A stretch of 64,000 bases of DNA from Paludibacteraceae bacterium (GTDB lineage Bacteria; Bacteroidota; Bacteroidia; Bacteroidales; Paludibacteraceae), in NCBI GenBank assembly GCA_905233375.1, contig CAJOEJ010000001.1:55585-119584 (forward strand). Reading direction: 5' to 3'. A program made the position numbers and the translations under genes. The notes beneath the pieces are model-generated. The model ran no database searches. It was not told the origin of the DNA and saw nothing but the letters and a program-made list of their open reading frames with translations. Shown here one piece after another: positions 1 to 6,654 of this stretch (positions are counted from its first letter, which is position 1; each line of letters begins with the position of its first letter).

Positions 1-1
1 A

Positions 2-409
2 GGCGTACATCTGGCTCCGACGTGGTATCTGCTGCTCTTCCCCGTACTGATACTCATGATCCAGTGTCTGGCATTGGGGCTGGGACTGATCGTCTCGTCG
101 TTGACGACCAAGTACCGCGACCTGACCAATTTCTTCGGGGTGTTCGTCTCGCTGTGGATGTACGCGACTCCGATCGTCTATCCTTTGAGCGAGGTCAAGA
201 ATCCCACTTTGCATCAAATCATGCTCATCAACCCGATGACGTCGATAATAGAGAGCTTCAAGTACGGAGCGTACGGCAAGGCGCTCCCTGCGGAGCAGGT
301 GTTCGACTGGACGGGGCTGGGCATCTCTGCGGTGGTGATCGCTGTGCTGCTGGTCATCGGCATCGCCATGTTCAACCGCAAGCAGAAGTACTTCATTGAT
401 ACGATTTGA
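2..409 (+). CDS. ABC-2 type export permease, C-terminal part (5' end outside window)
   Basis: The reading frame is open from the window edge to a TGA at 409, so only the last ~135 residues are present. They contain three hydrophobic stretches with the ABC-2 permease signature of polysaccharide exporters (Wzm/TagG/KpsM type): LGLIVSSLTTKYRDL, then WMYATPIVYPLS, then a final membrane helix and a short basic tail ending FNRKQKYFIDTI. The family forms the membrane channel that, with a Wzt-type ATPase, moves O-antigen or other lipid-linked glycans across the inner membrane. The ATPase would be expected just outside the window. The substrate cannot be told from this fragment. The ORF-track start at 56 is an internal Met. 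Confidence 0.85.
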   Translation, partial: GVHLAPTWYLLLFPVLILMIQCLALGLGLIVSSLTTKYRDLTNFFGVFVSLWMYATPIVYPLSEVKNPTLHQIMLINPMTSIIESFKYGAYGKALPAEQVFDWTGLGISAVVIAVLLVIGIAMFNRKQKYFIDTI

Positions 410-449
410 TGTGCAAAAATGCCCCGTTTTGTAAACTATACTTTGCAAA

Positions 450-514
450 AACAAGAAATATAAGTACTTTTGCCTGCAAAAGTTTGCGTAATCTATAAAA
501 ATGTTGTAACTTTG
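450..514 (+). promoter_or_regulatory. Tandem Bacteroidetes-type promoters of the lipoprotein pair
   Basis: TTTG at 483-486 is followed after 20 bp by TAACTTTG at 507-514, an exact match to the Bacteroidetes sigma-ABfr form. A second candidate, TTTGCAAAAAC then TACTTTTG, lies about 45 bp upstream. Transcription would start near 520 and read the lipoprotein at 576. Confidence 0.7.
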
Positions 515-575
515 CGCGAAATTATAGCATATTGTTAGCAATCAATATAATTATTAACTAAAAAATTAAACAGAA

Positions 576-1418
576 ATGAAAAAGTTTTTTGCATTCGCAG
601 CTGTAGCGCTGATAGCGTTCAGTTTTGCATCTTGTAATCCGAACGACCCCCAAGGCGGCGGTTCCAATTTCTTTAAAATTAATGTTACCAACATTGATTT
701 CACCACTGCTGATCTGGAGATTATTCCGGCAGATACGTCGGTGTATTACTTCCCCGGTATGGTGATCGGAGAGGAAGGCATCAAGAGTATGGACTCGCTG
801 ATCAACGTGCAGATGAAGAAATTGAAGGGATATGACGCAAGCGATTTGATTGATGCTAAAATCCTTGTTAAAGGTACCTTCAAGGTTACGATTGAAGATA
901 TGGAGTCGAATACGGATCATGCCGTTTTTGCCTTTGATGTAGTAATCAACGGTGAGAATTTTGAAAAGGGTAAAGAGTTTACCTACAAGACCTTCAAGAC
1001 GAAAGCACCTGAGAATGAAGATTTAGGCGTACTCGAAGGCGGCGGCTTTGAGGACTACCGTGACGAGGACGGTTCTTACCTCGCTGATGCTGTGAAAGAA
1101 GGTGAATATGATGTTACGCTCAATATCGTTGATGCCGATTTCATCGGTAACTTCACGGAAGCTGATTTGATTTTGGAATATTCGTATATCTGGACGAAGA
1201 ATATGCACGCGCAGTATGGTCAAGATATCGTACAAGCCCAGTTGGAGAGCAAGCTGGCAGGCGAGGACGCTGCTACCATCAGCGGATGGGTTATTGCTGC
1301 GAACGGCGCCAAGTACACCTTCACGTTCACGCACCCGACCGTAGAGGCTAAGAATGCTCCGAAGAGAGCTCCCAAGCATAACGAGAGCAAACCGGCTATC
1401 AAGAGCCTGGCTAAGTAA
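576..1418 (+). CDS. Lipoprotein with one FN3-like module (family shared with next gene)
   Basis: A 280-residue exported lipoprotein. The signal peptide MKKFFAFAAVALIAFSFASC ends in a lipobox, with Cys20 as the lipidated residue. Residues ~30-150 form one copy of a module that occurs twice in the following gene: an FKINVTNIDFTTADLEI strand pattern, an acidic helical middle and a closing FTYKTFKTKA strand, resembling FN3-like domains of Bacteroidales lipoproteins. The C-terminal ~110 residues, with DYRDEDGSY and SGWVIAANGAKYTF, match the C-terminal domain of the next gene. The lipoprotein signal regions of the two genes are also nearly identical in DNA, so they arose by duplication. The location (periplasmic face or surface) and function are unknown. 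Confidence 0.8.
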   Translation: MKKFFAFAAVALIAFSFASCNPNDPQGGGSNFFKINVTNIDFTTADLEIIPADTSVYYFPGMVIGEEGIKSMDSLINVQMKKLKGYDASDLIDAKILVKGTFKVTIEDMESNTDHAVFAFDVVINGENFEKGKEFTYKTFKTKAPENEDLGVLEGGGFEDYRDEDGSYLADAVKEGEYDVTLNIVDADFIGNFTEADLILEYSYIWTKNMHAQYGQDIVQAQLESKLAGEDAATISGWVIAANGAKYTFTFTHPTVEAKNAPKRAPKHNESKPAIKSLAK

Positions 1419-1467
1419 TATGCGTGATGCGCAAGTAATACATTAAATTAAAGAGATAAAGAAAAGT

Positions 1468-2778
1468 ATGAAAAAGTTTTTTGCAATCGTAGCTGTTGCT
1501 CTCGTGGCATTCGGCTTTGCATCCTGCAACGGAAACAATCCTTCCGCTAATGCATTCAAAATCACCGTTAGCGATATCACCGCTACCGGTGCTACAATCG
1601 AGGTAGTTCCTGCTGACACTGCAGCTACCTATTATTGGGATATTCTGGAGGCTTCCGAGGCTGCCAAGATGGACGATGAGGCGGTAGGTACATATCTGAA
1701 AGAGCTGTTGGAAGAGGCAGTTGAGTATTATACCTATTATGGTTATGATGTTGTTTTCGAGGACTTCCTTGTAAAAGGCAAGGACAGTTATGACTACACC
1801 AAACTTACCGCCGAAACGGAGTACACCGTTGTAGCTATTGCGCTGGACAAGGACGGTAAATCAAGCGGTGCAGCTTCCCGTCAGAACTTCAAAACTCTGG
1901 CGGAAGAAGTAGTGCCCGTACCCGATAACATGACCTTCCAGATCGCAGTGGACGATATCACCTACTCGGGGGCAAGTGTTTCCGTAACTCCGTCTATTGA
2001 CGATGCAACCTATTACTGGAATGTCTTTGAGACGGCTGATATCGACGGTATGAGCGATGCAGACCTGGGTGCAGCTCTCAAGAGTAATATCGAGTACATT
2101 ATTCAGATGTACGCCTATTACGGTCAGGAGTTCACTATCGCGGATTTCCTGTCCGAGGGTGCGGATGCTTATGACTTCGCAGAATTGGATTCCGAGACAG
2201 AGTATACTGTTGTGGCTGTTGCGATGAATGCACAGGGTACCACCAATGGCGCGGTAGCCAAGAAGAACTTCAAGACAGCTGAAGTTGTTGCGCAGTCCGA
2301 GGTAACGCTGGACTTCCACGATGCTCTTATCAAGGACTACCGTGACTATGACGGTTCATTCATGATCATTGCCGCTCCGGCTGACTCTTCGGTTGTTGTT
2401 CTCCTGACTCCGTATAGTGATGAGTTCGTTGGTGACTTCACGCAGGCTGATCTCGATCCGGACTACTCGGGTATCGTGATTAAGGCTGACCAGAAGAGTT
2501 ATACTGTCGCTAAAGCTGCGTTCGACGGAACTCTGAGATCGAGAGAGGAAGACTACTTCTACAGCGGCTGGTTCATTGCATCCAACCTGGTTAAGTACAG
2601 CTTCGAGTTCTCTGTTCCTGCTGACGAAAGCGCATTCGAACAAGGCGGCGAAGAAGGCGGTGCCAATGTTCCTGCCAAGAAGGTCGCTGGGAAAGTTCTG
2701 GATAAGAAAAATGCGTTCCTCAAGAAAGGCAATATCGAGAAGAACGTTCGTCGCTCCGAGAAGCTTTTCAACCGTTAA
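1468..2778 (+). CDS. Lipoprotein with two FN3-like modules
   Basis: A 436-residue lipoprotein starting MKKFFAIVAVALVAFGFASC, with lipidated Cys20. It holds two tandem ~120-residue modules (residues ~28-145 and ~158-270). Each runs from an FKITVSDI/FQIAVDDI strand through ATYYW, an acidic helix and a YAYYGQEF/YTYYGYDV segment to an ETEYTVVA strand and a closing NFKT. A C-terminal domain (DYRDYDGSF, SGWFIASNLVKYSF) is shared with the upstream paralogue, and the end is basic. It lies 49 bp after that gene and both probably share its promoter. A third relative lies at 27274-27741. It is a surface or periplasmic lipoprotein of unknown function; a binding role is only a guess from the FN3-like fold. 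Confidence 0.8.
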   Translation: MKKFFAIVAVALVAFGFASCNGNNPSANAFKITVSDITATGATIEVVPADTAATYYWDILEASEAAKMDDEAVGTYLKELLEEAVEYYTYYGYDVVFEDFLVKGKDSYDYTKLTAETEYTVVAIALDKDGKSSGAASRQNFKTLAEEVVPVPDNMTFQIAVDDITYSGASVSVTPSIDDATYYWNVFETADIDGMSDADLGAALKSNIEYIIQMYAYYGQEFTIADFLSEGADAYDFAELDSETEYTVVAVAMNAQGTTNGAVAKKNFKTAEVVAQSEVTLDFHDALIKDYRDYDGSFMIIAAPADSSVVVLLTPYSDEFVGDFTQADLDPDYSGIVIKADQKSYTVAKAAFDGTLRSREEDYFYSGWFIASNLVKYSFEFSVPADESAFEQGGEEGGANVPAKKVAGKVLDKKNAFLKKGNIEKNVRRSEKLFNR

Positions 2779-2798
2779 TAGGTAGGAACTGATTCCTG

Positions 2799-2832
2799 AA
2801 AAAAACTGTCACTTCGATGGCAGTTTTTTTTT
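2799..2832 (+). terminator. Intrinsic terminator of lipoprotein pair
   Basis: AAAAAACTGTC and GGCAGTTTTTTTT pair around an 8-nt loop and end in a run of T, 20 bp after the stop codon. Confidence 0.85.
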
Positions 2833-2920
2833 GTGTTGTTTCGTGTAGATGTGCCCCTCTGACCGTAGCCGATCGTTATCCTTTGCTCATGCTTTCCTTG
2901 GCTTGTCGTAGTAGTAATAT

Positions 2921-2969
2921 CCCCGTTATCACCCTGTAATCACTCCGTAATCACCCCGTAATCACCCCC
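2921..2969. repeat. 11-bp-period tandem array A
   Basis: Four units in exact 11-bp register: CCCCGTTATCA, CCCTGTAATCA, CTCCGTAATCA, CCCCGTAATCA, then CCCCC. It lies in the ~1-kb gap between the lipoprotein terminator and nrdD. Three further arrays with the same period occur at 36.2, 36.95 and 61.26 kb. Confidence 0.85.
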
Positions 2970-3205
2970 TTTTTGCTCGTTATTGTGTCGTGATGGAATC
3001 GGGGAAAACAGGGTAAGTCTTTGTATTTCTTCGTGAAACAAAGGCGTTCGGGGTTGTTGCGAGGTGGGAAAGGAGAAGTTATTAACAATTTTTCGTTTTG
3101 GAAAACTTTTTGTGTTAATAAAAATCGCAAAGTATTGAAAATAAGAAGAAATAGTAAAAGTTTTGGAAAACTTTGTGAATTTTTCAAAAAATATTTGCCA
3201 AAAAA

Positions 3206-3237
3206 TTTGCACAATTCAGAAATTTGTTGTAATTTTG
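3206..3237 (+). promoter_or_regulatory. Promoter of the nrdDG leader
   Basis: TTTG (3206-3209), a 20-bp spacer and TAATTTTG (3230-3237) fit the Bacteroidetes consensus exactly. No other good promoter is visible before nrdD, so this would give nrdD a leader of about 650 nt. Alternatively it drives a separate non-coding transcript covering the structured element at 3350. Confidence 0.65.
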
Positions 3238-3321
3238 CACCCGAATTCGCGCTTGATGAATAGGGGATAGAAAAAAACATAAAATAACGTAAGAAAAAAT
3301 AATTTTGGATTAGTTGTGTTG

Positions 3322-3369
3322 CGATAAATTTAGAAAAAAACAAACAAAACCCTTTTGAATGATTATGAG
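3322..3369 (+). repeat. 48-bp repeat shared with start region of BspA-like gene
   Basis: CGATAAATTTAGAAAAAAAC through AATGATTATGAG matches the reverse complement of 35900-35947 at 46 of 48 positions. At 35.9 kb the final ATGATTATGAG is the gene start. Here the reading frame closes after 12 codons. The repeat overlaps one arm of the structured element that follows. Confidence 0.85.
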
Positions 3370-3473
3370 CTTCGCTCCTTGTGTCAATTGCTGCTAAAAA
3401 GTACCTAAAAGTAAACTTTTGCACTTTTTACCAACAATTACCACAACTCTTCGAGTTAAATCATTAAAAAGAC
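3350..3473. ncRNA. Structured element, copy 1 (candidate ncRNA or MITE-like repeat)
   Basis: This segment is homologous to 63705-63826 in inverted orientation. Its ends pair: CTTTTGAATGATT with AATCATTAAAAAG (one mismatch). Inside are a small hairpin GAGC-TTC-GCTC and a long imperfect arm in which CTAAAAAGT pairs with ACTTTTTA around AAAGTAAACTTT. Differences from copy 2 include base changes on both sides of stems that keep pairing, which points to selection on structure. On the minus strand the structure is followed by AAAAGGGTTTTGTTTGTTTTTTT, a U-rich tail; on the plus strand it lies in the presumed nrdDG leader. The family is not recognised. Confidence 0.45.
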
Positions 3474-3518
3474 ATAAACATAAAAAACAATTTAGGGGGT
3501 AAGCGCGGTGAGGAAGAG

Positions 3519-3538
3519 AGCGCACATGAATGTGCGCG
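3519..3538. other. Hairpin in the nrdD upstream region
   Basis: GCGCACA and TGTGCGC pair around TGAA. It lies in the 3474-3896 stretch, which holds no convincing gene. The 77-aa ORF at 3508-3741 runs through repeats. Other palindromes here are GGCGGATGACATCCGCC and GCCGGATAAAATCCGGC. Confidence 0.5.
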
Positions 3539-3568
3539 CAAAGACGCTATATGATACAAAGCCGGATA

Positions 3569-3600
3569 ATGTACAATGGGACAAGGTACAATGTACAAAG
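3569..3600. repeat. TACAATGTACAAAG-family repeat
   Basis: AATGTACAATGGGACAAGG and TACAATGTACAAAGGGG form one member of a short repeat family found in many gaps of this window. Confidence 0.75.
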
Positions 3601-3657
3601 GGGGAAGATGCTAATGGCGGCGGGCATGCCGACAAAATGCATGATGATGCGATAGGG

Positions 3658-3718
3658 GCGGCGGATGACATCCGCCTGCAATACGAAGAAGAGGATTATA
3701 TGCCGGATAAAATCCGGC
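3658..3718. repeat. Palindromic repeat upstream of nrdDG (matching copy downstream)
   Basis: GCGGCGGATGACATCCGCCT followed by GCAATACGAAGAAGAG recurs almost exactly at 6565-6602, on the other side of nrdDG. It holds the hairpin GGCGGAT-GAC-ATCCGCC. A second hairpin, GCCGGAT-AAA-ATCCGGC, follows at 3702-3718. Confidence 0.8.
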
Positions 3719-3740
3719 GGAAACGGAGGAAGAGATTTTA

Positions 3741-3838
3741 AGTACCAAGTGACCAAGTACCAAGTACCAAGTGACCAAGTACCAAGTACAAAGGGACAAA
3801 GTTCAATGTACAAAGTGACAATGTACAATGTACAAAGG
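3741..3838. repeat. AAGTACC/AAGTGACC and TACAATGTACAAAG repeat cluster
   Basis: Alternating AAGTACC and AAGTGACC units pass into GTACAAAGGGACAAAG, TGACAATGTACAATG and TACAAAGGAAG. This is the largest member of the repeat family in the window and ends about 60 bp before the nrdD start. The same alternating unit recurs inside a coding region at 37433-37480. Confidence 0.85.
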
Positions 3839-3896
3839 AAGGGCGAAGCGTGGTTGATGATTGAAGAATGAAGGTTTAAGATTTTATTACTATATT

Positions 3897-5996
3897 ATGG
3901 AAACATACATTATTAAGAGAGACGGTAAGAAGGAACTTTTTGCCATTGACAAGATTAAAAACGCTATCAGCAAGGCATTCTTAGCTGTGGGAGCGTTTGC
4001 GACCGAGGAGACACTCGGATGTGTTTTATCCCATTTGCGCGTTCATAACGGAGCTACGGTGGAGGAGATTCAGAACCAGGTAGAGGTAGCGCTGATGGCG
4101 GAGGGTTATTATCAGGTAGCGAAAGCGTTTATCCTGTATCGTCAGGGGCACACGGAGGACCGTGAGACGCAGCAACGTCTGGACTTTATGATGAACTATG
4201 TTCAGGCATCCAATGCGGCAGAGGGTTCGAAGTTCGATGCAAATGCGAACGTGGAGCACAAGAACATCGCTACTCTGATCGGCGAGCTGCCCAAACAGGG
4301 CTTTATCCGTCTGAACCGCCGTCTGTTGACCGAGCGTATCAAGACGATGTACGGCAAAGAGCTGAGCGACCGCTACATGAGTCTGCTCAACCAGCACTTC
4401 ATCTACAAGAACGACGAGACGAACCTCGCCAACTACTGCGCGTCCATCACGATGTACCCTTGGCTGATCGGCGGGACGAAGAGTATCGGCGGCAACGCTA
4501 CTCCTCCTCACAACCTCAAATCGTTCTGCGGCGGATTCATCAACATGGTGTTCATGGTGAGCTCGATGCTCTCAGGCGCGTGCGCTACGCCCGAGTTCCT
4601 TATGTATATGAACTACTTCATCGAGCAGGAGTACGGCGAGGACTACTATCTGCGTGCGGACGAGGTGGTGGATCTGAGCAAGAAACGCCGTACGATCGAC
4701 AAAGTGATCACGGACTGCTTCCAGCAGGTGGTTTACAGTCTGAACCAGCCGTCGGGTGCGCGTAACTTCCAGTCGGTATTCTGGAATATCAGTTACTACG
4801 ACCGTTACTATTTCCAGAGCCTGTTCGACAACTTCCGTTTCCCGAACGGCGAGGCGCCGCATTGGGAGAGCCTGAGCTGGTTGCAGAAACGGTTCATGAA
4901 CTGGTTCAACGAGGAGCGTACGCGCTGCGTGCTGACCTTCCCGGTAGAGACGATGGCTCTGTTGGCGGAGAACGGCGACATCAAGGACAAGGAGTACGGC
5001 GATTTCACGGCAGAGATGTACGCGAAGGGTCACTCGTTCTTCACGTACGTGAGCGACAACGCAGACAGTCTGTCGAGCTGCTGTCGTTTGCGTAACGCTA
5101 TCACGGACAACAGTTTCAGCTACACGCTCGGCGCCGGCGGTATCTCGACGGGTTCGAAATCGGTATTGACGATCAACCTGAACCGCGCTATCCAGTACGC
5201 CGTACGCAACAACATCCCGTATCAGGCATACATCGAGGACGTAGTGGATCTTATGCACAAGGTGCAGTTGGCATACAACGAGAACCTGAAGAACCTGCAG
5301 GAAAAAGGCATGCTGCCTCTGTTCGATGCCGGTTACATCAATATAGGTCGTCAGTACCTGACGATCGGTGTGAACGGTCTGGTGGAAGCGGCTGAGTTCC
5401 TCGGCTATGAGATCAAAGACACGCCGGAGTATGCGCACTTCGTACAGGAACTGCTCGGTATCATCGAGAAGAAGAACAAAGAGTACCGCACGCGCGATGT
5501 CATGTTCAACTGCGAGATGATTCCGGCGGAGAACGTGGGTGTCAAGCATGCCAAATGGGACCGCGAGGACGGCTATGTCGTGCCGCGTGACTGCTACAAT
5601 AGCTATTTCTACATCGTGGAGGACAAGAGCCTGAACGTGCTGGACCGCTTCCGTTTGCACGGCGCGAAGTACATCGAGCACCTGACGGGCGGTAGTGCGC
5701 TTCACTGCAACCTGGAGGAGCACCTGAGTCAGGCGCAATACCGTCAGTTGCTGCGCGTGGCGGCGGTAGAAGGATGCAACTACTTCACGTTCAATATCCC
5801 GAACACGGTTTGTAACGACTGCGGTCATATCGACAAGCGCTACCTGAAGGAGTGCCCGCATTGCCACTCGAAGAACGTGGACTACCTGACGCGCGTGATC
5901 GGTTACATGAAGCGTGTATCGAACTTCTCGGAGGCACGCCAGAAAGAGGCGGGACAGCGGTACTATGCCGAGAAGGGGAAAGCGCCGGAGTGTTGA
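3897..5996 (+). CDS. nrdD: Anaerobic ribonucleoside-triphosphate reductase (class III)
   Basis: Reduces ribonucleoside triphosphates to deoxy forms under anaerobic conditions, using a glycyl radical made by NrdG. An N-terminal ATP-cone (TYIIKRDGKKELFAIDKIKNAI) is followed by the catalytic barrel with GGTKSIGGNATPPHN and SLSSCCRLRN. A C-terminal zinc site has CNDCGH and CPHC. The glycyl-radical site is the Gly of RVIGYMKRVSNF near the end. At 699 residues the length is typical. The ATG at 3897 (METYIIKRDG) is preferred over the track start at 3861, whose extra 12 residues fall outside the family. It is followed 45 bp later by nrdG. A long leader with structured and repeated DNA precedes it. 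Confidence 0.95.
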   Translation: METYIIKRDGKKELFAIDKIKNAISKAFLAVGAFATEETLGCVLSHLRVHNGATVEEIQNQVEVALMAEGYYQVAKAFILYRQGHTEDRETQQRLDFMMNYVQASNAAEGSKFDANANVEHKNIATLIGELPKQGFIRLNRRLLTERIKTMYGKELSDRYMSLLNQHFIYKNDETNLANYCASITMYPWLIGGTKSIGGNATPPHNLKSFCGGFINMVFMVSSMLSGACATPEFLMYMNYFIEQEYGEDYYLRADEVVDLSKKRRTIDKVITDCFQQVVYSLNQPSGARNFQSVFWNISYYDRYYFQSLFDNFRFPNGEAPHWESLSWLQKRFMNWFNEERTRCVLTFPVETMALLAENGDIKDKEYGDFTAEMYAKGHSFFTYVSDNADSLSSCCRLRNAITDNSFSYTLGAGGISTGSKSVLTINLNRAIQYAVRNNIPYQAYIEDVVDLMHKVQLAYNENLKNLQEKGMLPLFDAGYINIGRQYLTIGVNGLVEAAEFLGYEIKDTPEYAHFVQELLGIIEKKNKEYRTRDVMFNCEMIPAENVGVKHAKWDREDGYVVPRDCYNSYFYIVEDKSLNVLDRFRLHGAKYIEHLTGGSALHCNLEEHLSQAQYRQLLRVAAVEGCNYFTFNIPNTVCNDCGHIDKRYLKECPHCHSKNVDYLTRVIGYMKRVSNFSEARQKEAGQRYYAEKGKAPEC

Positions 5997-5999
5997 AAA

Positions 6000-6030
6000 G
6001 TACAAAGGGACAAAGGACAATGTACAAAGG
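6000..6030. repeat. TACAATGTACAAAG-family repeat between nrdD and nrdG
   Basis: GTACAAAGGGACAAAG and GACAATGTACAAAGG fill most of the 45-bp gap between the two genes, so the repeat tolerates transcription within an operon. Confidence 0.8.
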
Positions 6031-6041
6031 ATGATAGAGAA

Positions 6042-6503
6042 TTGAAAGTAGCATCATTTGATATTGTATTTCAGGAGATTCCGGGCGAGGTAACACTCGC
6101 CCTGAATCTGTCCGGATGTCCGTGTCATTGTCCGGGGTGTCACAGTCCGCATCTGGCGGAGGATATAGGCGAGGAAGTGGACGAGGCGTTGCTGGACGGG
6201 CTGTATGCGCGTTACGGCAAGATGATCACGTGCGTTTGTTTCATGGGCGGTGATGCGGAGCCGGAGACAGTAGCCCGTTGGGCGAGGTACGTGAAAGAAT
6301 TACGAAAGGAGAATTCGGAATTACGGACGGCGTGGTATAGCGGACGAACGAGTATGCCGCGGGATGAGGAGGCGTTTGACTATGTCAAGATCGGTCCGTA
6401 TATCGAAGCGTTGGGCGGACTCAAGAGTAAGAATACCAACCAGCGGATGTACAAGCGAGTAGGGAAGGAATGGGAGGATATTACGGGGGAGTTCCGGAAA
6501 TAG
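6042..6503 (+). CDS. nrdG: Anaerobic ribonucleotide reductase activating protein (radical SAM)
   Basis: A radical-SAM enzyme that binds a 4Fe-4S cluster and SAM and installs the glycyl radical on NrdD. The cluster motif CX3CX2C is visible as CPCHCPGC near residue 28, followed by the SAM-binding GGD (CVCFMGGDAEPE). The 153-residue length fits the family. No ATG is in frame: the ATG at 6031 meets a stop after four codons, so TTG at 6042 (MKVASFDIVFQEIPGE) is the likely start. The gap to nrdD is occupied by a dispersed repeat, which may have displaced the original start region. Co-transcribed with nrdD. Confidence 0.92.
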   Translation: MKVASFDIVFQEIPGEVTLALNLSGCPCHCPGCHSPHLAEDIGEEVDEALLDGLYARYGKMITCVCFMGGDAEPETVARWARYVKELRKENSELRTAWYSGRTSMPRDEEAFDYVKIGPYIEALGGLKSKNTNQRMYKRVGKEWEDITGEFRK

Positions 6504-6515
6504 GGGAGCCAGGAT

Positions 6516-6549
6516 AATGTACAAAGGGACAAAGTACAATGTACAAAGG
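6516..6549. repeat. TACAATGTACAAAG-family repeat after nrdG
   Basis: AATGTACAAAGGGACAAAG and TACAATGTACAAAG, the closest match to the copy between nrdD and nrdG. Confidence 0.8.
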
Positions 6550-6564
6550 ATTGAAGGTGTTAAT

Positions 6565-6602
6565 GGCGGCGGATGACATCCGCCTGAAATACGAAGAAGA
6601 GA
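6565..6602. repeat. Palindromic repeat downstream of nrdDG
   Basis: Second copy of the GGCGGCGGATGACATCCGCC repeat with the same AATACGAAGAAGAG flank as at 3658, so the nrdDG operon is bracketed by the pair in direct orientation. Confidence 0.85.
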
Positions 6603-6605
6603 GAA

Positions 6606-6642
6606 ACAACAAGCCTCGCGGGGAACGCGAGGTTTGTTGTTT
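6606..6642. terminator. Bidirectional terminator between nrdG and the 1896-aa gene
   Basis: ACAACAAGCCTCGCG pairs with CGCGAGGTTTGTTGT around GGGAA. The two flanking genes converge here, and A- and T-rich flanks could serve both strands. Confidence 0.8.
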
Positions 6643-6654
6643 AATAGATCAGTA

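Noticed and set aside
3508-3741. 77-aa ORF upstream of nrdD
   Set aside because: It consists largely of the hairpin repeat and the TACAATGTACAAAG repeat, with highly charged composition and no homology that I recognise.
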